Shown here: positions 17,001 through 25,749 of the stretch, piece by piece | Position numbering within the stretch: position 1 is the stretch's first letter | Layout of the letters: the number at the start of each line of letters is the position of its first letter | Source: Dyella marensis | Lineage (GTDB): Bacteria; Pseudomonadota; Gammaproteobacteria; Xanthomonadales; Rhodanobacteraceae | Direction of reading: 5' to 3' | NCBI RefSeq assembly: GCF_900112865.1 | Contig: NZ_FONH01000005.1 | Location: forward strand, 124,001-188,000 | DNA length: 64,000 nt | Made by a program: the position numbers and the translations under genes | Notes under the pieces: generated by a model | What the model was told of the DNA's origin: nothing | The model's database searches: none | The model's input: only the letters and a program-made list of their open reading frames with translations

Positions 17001-18026
17001 ATGGCTGAACGTCCGACCCTGGCGGTTTTGGGAGCCGGCTCGTGGGGGACGGCGCTCGCCGCCCTCACCACGCGCAACGGCGTGCCGACCCGCTTGTGGG
17101 GCCGGGACGCCGCGGCGCTGGCGGCGATGGCCGAGGCCGGCCAGAACCGGCGCTACCTGCCGGAGATCCAGCTGCCGTCCGGGCTGCGCTTCGAAAGCGA
17201 CCTGGCCGCCGCCGTGCGCGGCGCCGGGATCGTGTTGATCGTGGTGCCCAGCCATGCCTTCGCGGCCATGCTGGACGAAGTGGCGCCGCTGCTCGATCCA
17301 GGCGCGGGCGTGGCCTGGGCCACCAAGGGCTTCGAGCCCGGCACCGGCCGCTTCCTGCACGAACTGGTCGACGAGAAACTGCCCGGTCGCGCCGCGGCGG
17401 TGGTCACCGGCCCGTCCTTCGCCAAGGAAGTCGCGCTGGGCCTGCCCAGTGCGGTCACCGTGCATTCCGACGACGAAGCCTTCGCCCAGCAGCTCGCCTC
17501 GATGCTGCATGCGCCGAACTTCCGCGCCTATTCGGGCGGCGACGTGCTCGGCGCCGAGCTGGGCGGCGCGATGAAGAACGTGCTGGCCGTAGCCACCGGC
17601 GTCGCCGACGGCATGGACCTTGGGCTCAATGCCCGCGCCGGCCTGATCACCCGCGGCATGAACGAAATGCTGCGCCTGGGCGTCGCGCTCGGCGCCCGCC
17701 CGGAAACCCTGATGGGCCTGTCCGGCCTGGGCGACCTGGTGCTGACCTGCACCGGCGATCTCTCGCGCAATCGCCGCCTGGGCCTGGCCCTGGGCCGCGG
17801 CATCGCCATCGACGAGGCCGTGCGCCAGATCGGCCAGGTGGTGGAAAGCGTGGTCACTGCCGACGAAGTGGCCCGCCTGGCGGCCAAGCATGGCCTGGAC
17901 CTGCCGATCAGCGGCGGCGTGCGCGCCGTGCTGCACGGCGAAGTGACGCCGGTGGAAGGCCTGCGCGCGCTGATGTCGCGCGAGCAGAAGCCGGAGTATC
18001 CGCAAGGCCTGTTCGGCACCGCCTGA
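17001..18026 (+). CDS. gpsA: Glycerol-3-phosphate dehydrogenase [NAD(P)+]
   Basis: 341-aa cytosolic enzyme that reduces dihydroxyacetone phosphate to sn-glycerol-3-phosphate for phospholipid synthesis. It has the NAD motif [15 protein letters not shown], the segment [19 protein letters not shown], the catalytic-lysine region [22 protein letters not shown], and [19 protein letters not shown]. Length is normal. It is cotranscribed with secB across a nine-base gap. The MITE-like element begins 75 bases after its stop. Confidence 0.97.
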   Translation: MAERPTLAVLGAGSWGTALAALTTRNGVPTRLWGRDAAALAAMAEAGQNRRYLPEIQLPSGLRFESDLAAAVRGAGIVLIVVPSHAFAAMLDEVAPLLDPGAGVAWATKGFEPGTGRFLHELVDEKLPGRAAAVVTGPSFAKEVALGLPSAVTVHSDDEAFAQQLASMLHAPNFRAYSGGDVLGAELGGAMKNVLAVATGVADGMDLGLNARAGLITRGMNEMLRLGVALGARPETLMGLSGLGDLVLTCTGDLSRNRRLGLALGRGIAIDEAVRQIGQVVESVVTADEVARLAAKHGLDLPISGGVRAVLHGEVTPVEGLRALMSREQKPEYPQGLFGTA

Positions 18027-18100
18027 GTATCCCGATGCACCGCTTTCACGCCCGTCGAAAAAAACGGGCGCGGAAGCGCGCATCTATACATCGGCCTTGG

Positions 18101-18363
18101 AGCCTGCTTAGGGTCTCTGAATAGCCCGCGTTGTCGTTGAGTAGCCTCCAGGCGGCGGTGCGTGGCGCCGGCCTGGCTGGCCGCCAGGTCAAGCCGCGCG
18201 CCGCCGCCTGGAGGCTACTCAACGACAACCCGAAGGGCCGGGTCTGTTTGCCCGCATGGCGGCGTCATCACTCAGTCGTGTACGGACGTACACTCCTTCA
18301 TTCTTCCTTGCCATGCGAGCAAACAGCTCCCGGCGCGGGCTATTCAGAGACCCTAAGCAGGCT
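18101..18363. repeat. MITE-like element with three nested/adjacent inverted repeats
   Basis: Fills the 378-base gap 18027-18404. Terminal arms of 30 bases (18101-18130 and 18334-18363) are perfect reverse complements. Inside lies a perfect 28-base inverted repeat (18131-18158 with 18201-18228) and a 17-base pair with one mismatch (CTGTTTGCCCGCATGGC at 18244 and GCCATGCGAGCAAACAG at 18310). There is no transposase. Size, terminal repeats and lack of coding content fit a non-autonomous MITE or a compound REP cluster. Short frames across it (18046-18228 minus, 18131-18367 plus) spell the same peptides on both strands because of the symmetry and are not taken as genes. Confidence 0.85.
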
Positions 18364-18404
18364 CTAAGCTCGGTCTTTTGGTCTTCCCGGCGGATCGCAC
18401 GCGC

Positions 18405-21400
18405 ATGCAGCAACCCGACGAGAAACGCTACGCCGAAGCCGCTCCGCCGCATCACGAGGAGAACGCGGAAGCGCTGCCGTCCGTATGGCGCCGCCTGCTG
18501 GACGACGGTGCCGCCGCGGTCGTCGCCGAGCGCGGTGTGCTGGGTTTCTTCATCGACGCGATTCCGGAAGAAGGCACGCCCTACGTGCGCCTGGAGCTCG
18601 CGCCGGTACTGCTGGCGGTAGCCGAGCAGGGCCGCTTCGCGCGTCCCACGCCGCTGGACAGCCGCCATCTCGCCCATCTGCCGCTGGATCCGCCGGAGCA
18701 GCGCCTGGCCGCTACCGTGCTGGGCCTGCCGCAGACCGTGCGCAAGAGCCGCAGCTATGCGCGCCTGGCCGGCCACGTCGGCGACACCCTGCTGGCCGAA
18801 GTGCTCGACACCGCGCCGTGCTTCCTCGGCGGCCTCGCCGGGTTGCGCCTGTCGCGCGGCAAGGGGCACCTGCTCAACTGGCACTGGCACCTGGAGAAGG
18901 ACGGCAGCCAGAAGCTGCTGCCCGCGCTGCCGGCCAACCAGCGCCTGGTGCGCATCGACGGGCTCTGGTACCTCGATGCCGAACGCGCCGAGCTGGGTCA
19001 CCTGGAAGCGCCGCCCGAGGAAACCCAGTGGCTGGACCTGCCGCCGCTGAAGCACGAAGACAGCGCGACCCTGCGCGATGCGCTGCCGGGCAGCCGCCTG
19101 GCCCATCGCATCCCGGCGCCGCAGGTGTTCGACGAGCTGCGCCGCTCCGAGCAGTCGCCGCGCCCGGTGCTGATCCTGCACGCGCTCACCCGCCACGCCC
19201 GCCTCGCCGCCGGCACGCCACCGCTGGCTTACGCGCGGCTGGCGTTCGACTATGCCGGCGAGCGCCTGCCCGGCCGCGGCGGCGAGCCGCTGGTACGCCG
19301 CGTGCGCCAGGGCACGCTGGTGGAGATCACCCGCCGCCGCGCGGAAGAACTCACCGCGATGGAGCAGCTCGAACGCGCCGGCCTCACGCCGGGCGTGGAT
19401 ACCGAGGGCCTGCCCTGGGATCTCGCCGACACGCTGCCGGAAGATGCCTGGCTGTTCCCCGGCAAGGGCTATGCCGGCGCGCTGGAAGTGAACACGCCCG
19501 CGCGCTGGCTGGCACTGCGGCCCAAGCTCGAAGCCGAGGGCTTCCTGCTCGAATACGCGCCGAGCTTCCCGTTCGAGGTGCTGGAAGGCCCGGTGCAGTG
19601 GTACGGCAATGCGGTGGAAGACGCCGACGACCACGCCTTCGACCTGGAAATCGGCATCGAGCTGGAAGGCAAGCGCCACAACCTGCTGCCCGCGGTGGCG
19701 CAGGCGCTGGCCGAGCACACGCTCAATCTCAGCCCCGCGCCGAACGAACCCGAAGACGCCGTGTGGTACGCGCCGGTGGACGAACGCCGTCGCGTGCCGG
19801 TGCGCCTGAAGGAACTGCGCGGCCTGCTGGCGCCGCTGGCCGAATACCTGGAAAAGCCGCGCAAGAAGCTGCACCTGCCGCGCGTGCAGGCCGGCCGCCT
19901 GGAGGAAATCGTCGAGGCGCTGCCGTCCGGCGCCGCGCTGGAAGCGCCCGAACAGCTGCGCGGCTTCACCGCACGCCTGCGCGACGCCGCCGAGCGCGCC
20001 AGCGACGCGGTGCCGGAAGGCCTCACGGTGGAACTGCGCCCCTACCAGCGCGAAGGCCTGCGCTGGCTCAACGCATTGGCCGAGGCCGGCGTCGGCGGCG
20101 TGCTGGCCGACGACATGGGCCTGGGCAAGACTCTGCAGCTGGTCACCCACCTGCTCGCGCTGAAAGAACGCGGCGCGCTGACCCAGCCGGCGCTGATCGT
20201 GGTGCCGACCAGCCTGATCCCGAACTGGCAGGCCGAGATCGCGCGCTTCGCACCCGCGCTGAAAGTACTGGCGCTGCACGGCCCACAGCGCGGCGGCGAG
20301 TTCGCGCAGCTGGGCGCGCAGGACATCGTGCTGACCAGCTATGCGCTGCTGCCGCGTGACGTGGTGGCGCTGCGCAAGCAGCCGTTCGAGCTGATCGTGC
20401 TGGACGAAGCGCAGCAGGTGAAGAACCCGCGCACGCAGGCGCGCCGCGCCGTGCTCAGCCTGCGCGCGCCGCGCTGTATCTGCCTGACCGGCACGCCGCT
20501 GGAAAATCACCTGGGCGAGCTGTGGTCGCAGGTGGACCTGGCGGTGCCCGGCCTGCTCGGCGACGAAGGCGCGTTCCGCCGCCACTACCGCGTGCCGATC
20601 GAGAAGCAGCACGACACCGAGTGCCAGGATCGCCTCAACCGCCGCCTGGCGCCGTTCATCCTGCGCCGGACCAAGTCGCAGGTGGCCTCGGAGCTGCCGC
20701 CGAAGACCGAGATCACCCGCCGCGTGGTGCTGGAAGGCCGCCAGCGCGAGCTGTACGAAAGCCTGCGCCTGTCGCTGGCGGAGGAACTGCGCGAGGTGAT
20801 CGCGCAGCGCGGCATCCAGCACAGCGGCATCGTGGTGCTCGATGCGCTGCTCAAGCTGCGCCAGGTGTGCTGCGATCCGCGCCTGGTGAAACTGGAAGCC
20901 GCGCGCGGCGTGCGCGACTCGGCCAAGTTCGACCTGCTGATGGACATGCTGCCGGCGCTGCTGGCCGAAGGGCGCAAGGTGCTGCTGTTCTCGCAGTTCA
21001 CCGAAATGCTGCGGCTGATCGCGCATGAGCTGGACCGCCACCGCGTGCCCTACGTGGTGCTCACCGGCGAGACGCGCGACCGCGCCGAGCCGGTGCGGCA
21101 GTTCCAGGAGGGCGACGTGCCGCTGTTCCTGCTCTCGCTCAAGGCCGGCGGCGTGGGCCTCAACCTCACCGCCGCCGACACCGTGATCCACTACGACCCG
21201 TGGTGGAACCCGGCGGCCGAGGCGCAGGCCAGCGACCGCGCGCACCGCATCGGCCAGGACAAGCCGGTGTTCGTGTTCCGCCTGATCACTTCCGGCACGG
21301 TCGAAGAACGCATCGAGGAGCTGAAGGCGCGCAAGGCCGAACTGGCCGAGGCGGTGCTGGAAGGCGGCGGCACGCGCGAGCGGCTGAGCTTCGACGAGGA

Positions 21401-21431
21401 AGATCTCGACGCGCTGCTCGCGCCGGGTTGA
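18405..21431 (+). CDS. SNF2/DEAD-family ATP-dependent helicase
   Basis: 1008-aa protein. The first ~530 residues are unassigned. The SNF2 motor follows: motif I LADDMGLGKTLQ, motif II LIVLDEAQQVKN, motif III LTGTPLENHLGELWS, then the helicase C lobe with LLFSQFTEMLRLI, SLKAGGVGLNLTAADTVIHYDPWWNP and AQASDRAHRIGQD (motifs V-VI). It is probably involved in DNA or RNAP-DNA remodelling, as for RapA/HepA relatives, but the specific role is unknown. ATG 18405 (MQQPDEKRYAEA) was chosen over a TTG at 18378. It begins 41 bases after the MITE-like element. Confidence 0.93.
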   Translation: MQQPDEKRYAEAAPPHHEENAEALPSVWRRLLDDGAAAVVAERGVLGFFIDAIPEEGTPYVRLELAPVLLAVAEQGRFARPTPLDSRHLAHLPLDPPEQRLAATVLGLPQTVRKSRSYARLAGHVGDTLLAEVLDTAPCFLGGLAGLRLSRGKGHLLNWHWHLEKDGSQKLLPALPANQRLVRIDGLWYLDAERAELGHLEAPPEETQWLDLPPLKHEDSATLRDALPGSRLAHRIPAPQVFDELRRSEQSPRPVLILHALTRHARLAAGTPPLAYARLAFDYAGERLPGRGGEPLVRRVRQGTLVEITRRRAEELTAMEQLERAGLTPGVDTEGLPWDLADTLPEDAWLFPGKGYAGALEVNTPARWLALRPKLEAEGFLLEYAPSFPFEVLEGPVQWYGNAVEDADDHAFDLEIGIELEGKRHNLLPAVAQALAEHTLNLSPAPNEPEDAVWYAPVDERRRVPVRLKELRGLLAPLAEYLEKPRKKLHLPRVQAGRLEEIVEALPSGAALEAPEQLRGFTARLRDAAERASDAVPEGLTVELRPYQREGLRWLNALAEAGVGGVLADDMGLGKTLQLVTHLLALKERGALTQPALIVVPTSLIPNWQAEIARFAPALKVLALHGPQRGGEFAQLGAQDIVLTSYALLPRDVVALRKQPFELIVLDEAQQVKNPRTQARRAVLSLRAPRCICLTGTPLENHLGELWSQVDLAVPGLLGDEGAFRRHYRVPIEKQHDTECQDRLNRRLAPFILRRTKSQVASELPPKTEITRRVVLEGRQRELYESLRLSLAEELREVIAQRGIQHSGIVVLDALLKLRQVCCDPRLVKLEAARGVRDSAKFDLLMDMLPALLAEGRKVLLFSQFTEMLRLIAHELDRHRVPYVVLTGETRDRAEPVRQFQEGDVPLFLLSLKAGGVGLNLTAADTVIHYDPWWNPAAEAQASDRAHRIGQDKPVFVFRLITSGTVEERIEELKARKAELAEAVLEGGGTRERLSFDEEDLDALLAPG

Positions 21432-21460
21432 TCGAACACCGTCAGGGATGCGGGGGCGCC

Positions 21461-22078
21461 ATGAGCAATCGCGAATCACGTTGGGACGAGGTGTATCGGA
21501 GCAGGAGCGTCGATACGGTGAGCTGGTACCAGGCCCGGCCGACGATGTCGCTTGCGCTGATCGGGCATGCCGGCGTGCCCAAGGGTGCGCCGCTCATCGA
21601 CGTCGGCGGCGGCGCCTCGTCGCTGGTCGACCATCTGCTGCGCGAAGGCCATGCGGACCTGGCCGTGCTGGATCTGTCGGACGGTGCGCTGGCCACCTCG
21701 CGCGAGCGCCTGGGCGACGCCGCCGGCCAGGTCGACTGGATCGCCGGCGACGTGCTCGCCTTCGCGCCGACGAAAAGATACGCGCTATGGCACGACCGCG
21801 CGGTCTTCCATTTCCTTGTCGACGCGGGCGAACGCCGGCGCTATCTCGACGCGCTGCGGCGCGCATCGCAGGCGGGCACGCAGGTGGTCGTGGCGACCTT
21901 CGCCGAAGATGGCCCGGAGCGTTGCAGCGGCCTGCCGGTGGCGCGCTATCGCGCTGCCGAGCTGCACGCCGTGTTCGGCGCGGACTACGAATTGCTGGAA
22001 AGCACGCGCGAAACGCATCGCACGCCGGGTGGCGCGGAGCAGCACTTCACCTGGATACGGATGCGGCGCCTGCGCTGA
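21461..22078 (+). CDS. Class I SAM-dependent methyltransferase
   Basis: 205 aa. SAM-binding motif I PLIDVGGGASSLVDHLL, motif II LAVLDLSDGAL, and DWIAGDVLAFAP are present. The N-terminus SRWDEVYRSRSVDTVSWYQ is typical of a small UbiE/Cfr-unrelated methyltransferase group often annotated only as class I. The substrate is unknown. The start at 21461 comes after a weak purine-rich leader, 29 bases behind the SNF2 gene, so cotranscription is likely. Confidence 0.85.
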   Translation: MSNRESRWDEVYRSRSVDTVSWYQARPTMSLALIGHAGVPKGAPLIDVGGGASSLVDHLLREGHADLAVLDLSDGALATSRERLGDAAGQVDWIAGDVLAFAPTKRYALWHDRAVFHFLVDAGERRRYLDALRRASQAGTQVVVATFAEDGPERCSGLPVARYRAAELHAVFGADYELLESTRETHRTPGGAEQHFTWIRMRRLR

Positions 22079-22083
22079 CAGCT

Positions 22084-22111
22084 CGTCATCCCGGCCTGCG
22101 CCGGGATGACG
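22084..22111. repeat. REP-like hairpin CGTCATCCCGGC
   Basis: Perfect 12-base stem CGTCATCCCGGC / GCCGGGATGACG with loop CTGC between convergent genes, six bases past the methyltransferase stop. Such hairpins are widespread intergenic repeats in many proteobacteria and can block transcription in both directions. A single copy is seen here. Confidence 0.75.
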
Positions 22112-22148
22112 AAATCCCGTGGCGCGTCGTAATGGGTTTGCGGGTATC

Positions 22149-22478
22149 TCACTGCGCCCGCGTGCGCAGCAGCGCATCGACAGCCTGCTGCCATTCCGGC
22201 GAACCGGGCTGCGCCTGCGGCGCCTCCTGCCCCAGCTTGCGCTGCACGGCGTCGTTCCATTCGTCGGAACCGCCATCCGGGCCGTGTCCGTCGCCGTCGT
22301 TGATGGCCAGGCGCCGGTCCACCCACTGATACCACTCGTGCGAGCCGAGCATGGCGTTGACCGGTGCGGCCGCGGAGGCGGATGCCTGGGGCTTGGGCGG
22401 CTTGTCGTTCTGCGGCGCCTGCGGCGCGGAACAGGCGGCCAGCAGCACGGCCAGCGGCAGGAAAGCGAGTCGACGCAT
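22149..22478 (-). CDS. Small putative lipoprotein, 109 aa
   Basis: N-terminal MRRLAFLPLAVLLAACSAP is a lipoprotein signal with lipobox LAAC (Cys16). A Pro/Ala/Ser/Gln linker follows, then two similar segments, MLGSHEWYQWVDRRLAIND and GGSDEWNDAVQRKLGQE / GSPEWQQAVDALLRTR. These three related short helices each contain a W. I do not recognise the family. Likely anchored to a membrane on the periplasmic side. It is convergent with the methyltransferase and separated from it by a REP-like hairpin. Confidence 0.75.
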   Translation of the reverse strand: MRRLAFLPLAVLLAACSAPQAPQNDKPPKPQASASAAAPVNAMLGSHEWYQWVDRRLAINDGDGHGPDGGSDEWNDAVQRKLGQEAPQAQPGSPEWQQAVDALLRTRAQ

Positions 22479-22562
22479 GACATCTACCCCGTTAACTCAG
22501 AGAGCCAAGCCTAACCCCCGTCGCCGCCATGGCGGTGAATCGCGCCTGACACGCCTGGCTGT

Positions 22563-22949
22563 TCAGTCGCCTTCGAGCGCCACCGTGCCCTGGTGGTAAA
22601 GGATCTTCCAGTCCTCGCCGTCGCGCCGCCAGATCGTCGCGCGGCGCGTGACGCGCTCGCCCTGGTGCAAGGTGTAGGTGACCAGATAAGCCCGCCCGTC
22701 GATCGGCGCGCAGTGGAAATCCTCCAGCTGCAGCGGCTCGTCCAGCCAGCCGTTGCGATGGCGTTCCTCCAGCATCGCAAGCACGTAGTCGCGGCTGTAG
22801 CGCCGGCCCGAGGCGCCGACTTCGCGGAAGCCGGCAGCGGTCATGCGCTCGAAGTCCGCGCGCGCATGGCCGAACTCCTCCTGGTGGAAGATCGGTTCGC
22901 GCCGGCGCAGCGCCGCGCGCACTTCGTCCAGTTCGTTCGCAGCCGTCAT
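22563..22949 (-). CDS. SnoaL/DUF4440-like protein
   Basis: 128 aa. NTF2-like pattern: ELDEVRAALRRREPIFH, YVLAMLEERHRNGW, LEDFHCAPIDGRAYLVTYTLHQG and a C-terminal RRATIWRRDGEDWKILYHQGT, as in DUF4440 proteins. An in-frame GTG at 22970 overlaps the stop of the preceding HAD gene (GTGA) and is an equally plausible start adding seven residues. Neither start has a clear SD. Coupled to the HAD hydrolase gene. Function unknown. Confidence 0.75.
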   Translation of the reverse strand: MTAANELDEVRAALRRREPIFHQEEFGHARADFERMTAAGFREVGASGRRYSRDYVLAMLEERHRNGWLDEPLQLEDFHCAPIDGRAYLVTYTLHQGERVTRRATIWRRDGEDWKILYHQGTVALEGD

Positions 22950-22966
22950 GGCGGGATGTTCTGCGC

Positions 22967-23656
22967 TCACTGCCGCGCCGCCACTTCGTCGATGTGCTTG
23001 AGCAGGTCTGCCGGATCGTCGTACACGCGAAAGGCGCCGGAGCGCGCCAGCTCGTCCTCGCCATAGCCGCCCGAGAGCAGGCCGACGCCGAGCGCGCGGG
23101 CGCGCTGCGCGGCGAGCATGTCCCAGATGCTGTCGCCGATCACCAGCGACTGCTCGATGTCCACGCCGAGCTTTTCCGCCGCGGCAAGGAACAGGTCCGG
23201 ATCCGGCTTGGCATGGCGCACCTGGTCGCGCGTGATCACCGGCACCTTGGACGGATCGACGCCGAGCGCCTCGATGTTGTGCGCGGCGGTGGCCATGCGC
23301 CCGCTGGTGGCGATGGCCCAGGGATAACCCTGCTCGGTGAGATAGGCCAGCAGCTCGCGCGCGCCGGGCAGCGGCCGCACCAGGCCCTGGCTGTGCTGGC
23401 GGTTGAAGGCCTCGACGTGGCGCTGGTGCAGCCGCGCCAGGCGCTCCTCGGTGATCTCCAGCCCTGTTTCGCGCAACAGGATATTGGTGAACAGGCCGCC
23501 GCTCATGCCGATCTTGCGATGGATGCGCCATACCGACAGTTCCACGCCCTCGGCGTCGAGCGCTTCCTTCCACGCCAGCACATGCTGGTAGACGCTGTCG
23601 ACCAGGGTGCCGTCGAGGTCGAACAGGAAGGCGGTGCTGCTGCGCGGGCGGTGCAT
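22967..23656 (-). CDS. HAD-superfamily hydrolase (phosphatase-like)
   Basis: 229 aa. Motif I FLFDLDGTLVDS, with nucleophile and acid/base Asp separated by one Leu; motif II AIATSGRMATA; Lys in HAKPDPDLF; motif IV VIGDSIWDMLAAQRA. The helical cap follows motif I, placing it in subfamily I, close to beta-phosphoglucomutase and phosphoglycolate phosphatases. The substrate is not deducible. ATG 23656 (MHRPRSSTAFLF) is preferred over the upstream ATG 23683. It overlaps or abuts the DUF4440-like gene downstream. Confidence 0.88.
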   Translation of the reverse strand: MHRPRSSTAFLFDLDGTLVDSVYQHVLAWKEALDAEGVELSVWRIHRKIGMSGGLFTNILLRETGLEITEERLARLHQRHVEAFNRQHSQGLVRPLPGARELLAYLTEQGYPWAIATSGRMATAAHNIEALGVDPSKVPVITRDQVRHAKPDPDLFLAAAEKLGVDIEQSLVIGDSIWDMLAAQRARALGVGLLSGGYGEDELARSGAFRVYDDPADLLKHIDEVAARQ

Positions 23657-23716
23657 GGCGGGACTCCGGCGGGTGGGGTGCACAGTGTCGCACCCTGTCC
23701 CGCCTGCGTGTTCGCT

Positions 23717-24628
23717 TCATAGTCGTTCCTGGTTCGGCGCCGTGGTGGCCCGGATCGCGCGCATCTCGCCGGGACACATGCCCTGGATACGCTTGAACAG
23801 GCGATAGAACGCCGCCTTGCTGGCATAGCCGACCTGCTCGGCCACGTCCGCCACCGATAGCCGCGGATCCTGCAGCAGCCGTTCGGCCAGGTGCATGCGC
23901 CAGTAGGTGATGTACTGGCCCGGCGGCATCTTCATCAGCTGGGTGAAGCGCTGGGTGAACGACGAACGCGACATGCAGGCGAGCGCGGCCATGGTCTGCA
24001 CGTTCCAGCCGCGGCTCGGGTCCTCGTGAATGGCGTTGAGCACCTTGGAAATGCGCCGGTCCGAGAACGCGGTGAACAGGCCGAGGTTGGCATCCGAGCG
24101 CTTGGCGTAGTGGCAGATGGCAATGGTGAAGAGGATCTCGGCCAGCTTGTTGAGGATCACGCCGCGGCCGGTGATGTTGGAATGCGAGACTTCGATCATC
24201 GCGTTCGACAAGCGCCGGTAGACATCGCCGGCATCGCCGGGCCGGATCACGAACCATGGCGGCAACACTTCGTGGAACTGCCGGTGCCAGCCGCCGGTGA
24301 AATACAGGCGGCCGCGGATCAGGCTGGGGCCGTTGATCTGCAGGTCGATCGCCTTCAGGTCGCCATTGCCGTCGAACGAGGCAATCAACAGATCGCCCGG
24401 CTCCAGCCGGACCGGTGCGCCGATCGACGAGCCATGCACCTGGCAGGCGTGCGCGCCGGCCAGGTGGAACATGCCGCAATACTGCCGCGACGGTGACTGC
24501 TGTTCGTCCGCATCGGTGCCCTGGATGTCGACGTGGACCAGCGAAAGATCGAGCAGGGTCTCGAGCGAACGGATGAGGTCATCCCGATGGCTTCGCTTGA
24601 CGAGGGCGGTTTTCAGCTCGGTATACAT
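23717..24628 (-). CDS. AraC-family transcriptional regulator
   Basis: 303 aa. The N-terminal ~170 residues are a cupin-like sensing domain (Cupin_6-type: GDLLIASFDGNGDLKAIDLQINGP, RGRLYFTGGWHRQF). The C-terminal AraC DNA-binding domain has two helix-turn-helix units: MAALACMSRSSFTQRFTQLMK followed by PGQYITYWRMHLAERLL, then SVADVAEQVGYASKAAFYRLFKRIQGMCPGEMR. It starts at ATG 24628. The target is unknown; it is transcribed toward the HAD gene 60 bases away. The large gene-poor region 24629-25749 lies upstream. Confidence 0.92.
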   Translation of the reverse strand: MYTELKTALVKRSHRDDLIRSLETLLDLSLVHVDIQGTDADEQQSPSRQYCGMFHLAGAHACQVHGSSIGAPVRLEPGDLLIASFDGNGDLKAIDLQINGPSLIRGRLYFTGGWHRQFHEVLPPWFVIRPGDAGDVYRRLSNAMIEVSHSNITGRGVILNKLAEILFTIAICHYAKRSDANLGLFTAFSDRRISKVLNAIHEDPSRGWNVQTMAALACMSRSSFTQRFTQLMKMPPGQYITYWRMHLAERLLQDPRLSVADVAEQVGYASKAAFYRLFKRIQGMCPGEMRAIRATTAPNQERL

Positions 24629-25749
24629 ACGGATGTTCCCCTTTGCTACGTCGATGTGGCGCTGCGAGAGGTTCGTTCATGCGCTTGCCGCCCCGGACGG
24701 AGCAGCGACGGCAGAGGCCTGGCTGAGAAGTCCCGTCGAACGCTGGGTATCAGCCTCGGGGCGCCACGCGCATGGCGCGGGAGCGGCCCCGCCACGCAGC
24801 GGACTTTTCGGAGCATGCAGTCGTGCCGCATGCCTGGCTTGCGCGCACAAAAATCCATCGAAGCGTGCGGGAAGGCCGGTCGCGCTCTCTGCGTGCATCG
24901 GATCGCTGCCATGCGATGCATCCCGCCAGGCTTCTTCGGCAGTTCGAACTCCCAATCACTTGCAAGGTACGAATGATCTGGAGTGCGAATCTCCTTATGG
25001 AGGTTTGCTTGGTGCGCGTTCGTAGCTGGAGCGTATCAGGCGCATTTCACGCTGCCGCTAAAGGCGAGCTATTTGAGAATTGTCCTAATAGTTGCTGCGC
25101 AAATTTCCTAATGCGCATGAGGCGAATCTTCGTAGCCGGATACGCGTCCTTACGGGAAAAATGGCGGACGTTGCGCGCCCGTTGCGGGCGAAGAACGTGT
25201 AGCGGCTGCGTGGTGCACGGGGGGTTCGGCCGAACGCCAGGCCCGCGTCGAAGCGAATGACCAGGCCAGGTCGGCGAATCGCTGTCGTTACGTGGATCGA
25301 AGATGTCGGCGGTAGTCAGCCGACGCGCGCAGTGGATCGGCTTCGGTCCGGCGCACGAAGTGGCCGTGCAGAACATGCTCATGGCGTGTCTCCTCTGGCG
25401 ACGCGCCAGCCATCCCCGACCATGCGCGAAGTCGAAGGCGCGTCGTGCTTGCGGCGAATGAGTGACGATGGATCGGGCGAGCGCTAAGGCTTGCGTGGAA
25501 CGGATGGCTGCATGGTTCCTCTCGGCCCGCGGTCGCGATGGACGTTGCGGGTCGACGGCGGGGTATGAATGATTCTTGTGCCCGACCGCTCGATGCTCCA
25601 TCGCCTGTTGCTTCGGCTGCGGTGTCCAGGCGTCCGATAGCGCAACCGCGCCGTGCGGCGAGCGTGTCGAAACGATGTGGCATCGCGAAGGATCGCCGCG
25701 ATCGGCCGCGATCGGCCGCGACGATTCGCAACCGCGATGAGCCGGCGCG
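24629..25749. other. 1.1 kb gene-poor stretch
   Basis: No frame here has convincing coding character. The middle part (about 24950-25150) is visibly more AT-rich and less codon-biased than its surroundings (e.g. TTTGAGAATTGTCCTAATAG, CAAATTTCCTAATGC). A 10-base tandem repeat CCGCGATCGG occurs 2.5 times at 25696-25722. One minus-strand frame begins behind a strong SD and is listed separately. It could be gene decay, an undetected small RNA or a horizontally acquired scrap; none is shown. Confidence 0.5.
25047..25382 (-). CDS. Doubtful small ORF with strong SD, 111 aa
   Basis: ATG 25382 is preceded six bases away by AGAGGAGA (complement of 25387-25396), a much better SD than most genes here have. 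The start reads MSMFCTATSCAGPKPIHC, with three Cys in the first 18 residues, then an Arg/Pro/His-rich sequence that looks like translated non-coding DNA. An alternative is that only a short peptide is made, or that the SD serves a decayed gene. The neighbouring frame (HVLHGHFVRRTEADPLR..., ending at a TAA near 25288) has somewhat better codon bias. Not recognised; low confidence. Confidence 0.22.
   Translation of the reverse strand: MSMFCTATSCAGPKPIHCARRLTTADIFDPRNDSDSPTWPGHSLRRGPGVRPNPPCTTQPLHVLRPQRARNVRHFSRKDAYPATKIRLMRIRKFAQQLLGQFSNSSPLAAA

Noticed and set aside
18046-18367. Two short frames starting MSLSSLQAA on opposite strands
   Set aside because: Both arise from the arms of the same inverted repeat, so identical peptides appear on both strands. 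This is an artefact of the MITE-like element.
18219-21479. 1086-codon minus-strand frame opposite the SNF2 gene
   Set aside because: Antisense shadow; low-complexity Arg/Gln/Ala sequence with no recognisable motif, while the plus strand encodes intact helicase motifs.
22119-22514. Plus-strand frame opposite the small lipoprotein
   Set aside because: The minus strand has a clear lipobox signal; the plus product is low-complexity with no start signal.
25696-25722. Tandem CCGCGATCGG repeats as a possible CRISPR or origin element
   Set aside because: Only 2.5 copies of 10 bases without spacers, DnaA boxes or associated genes.
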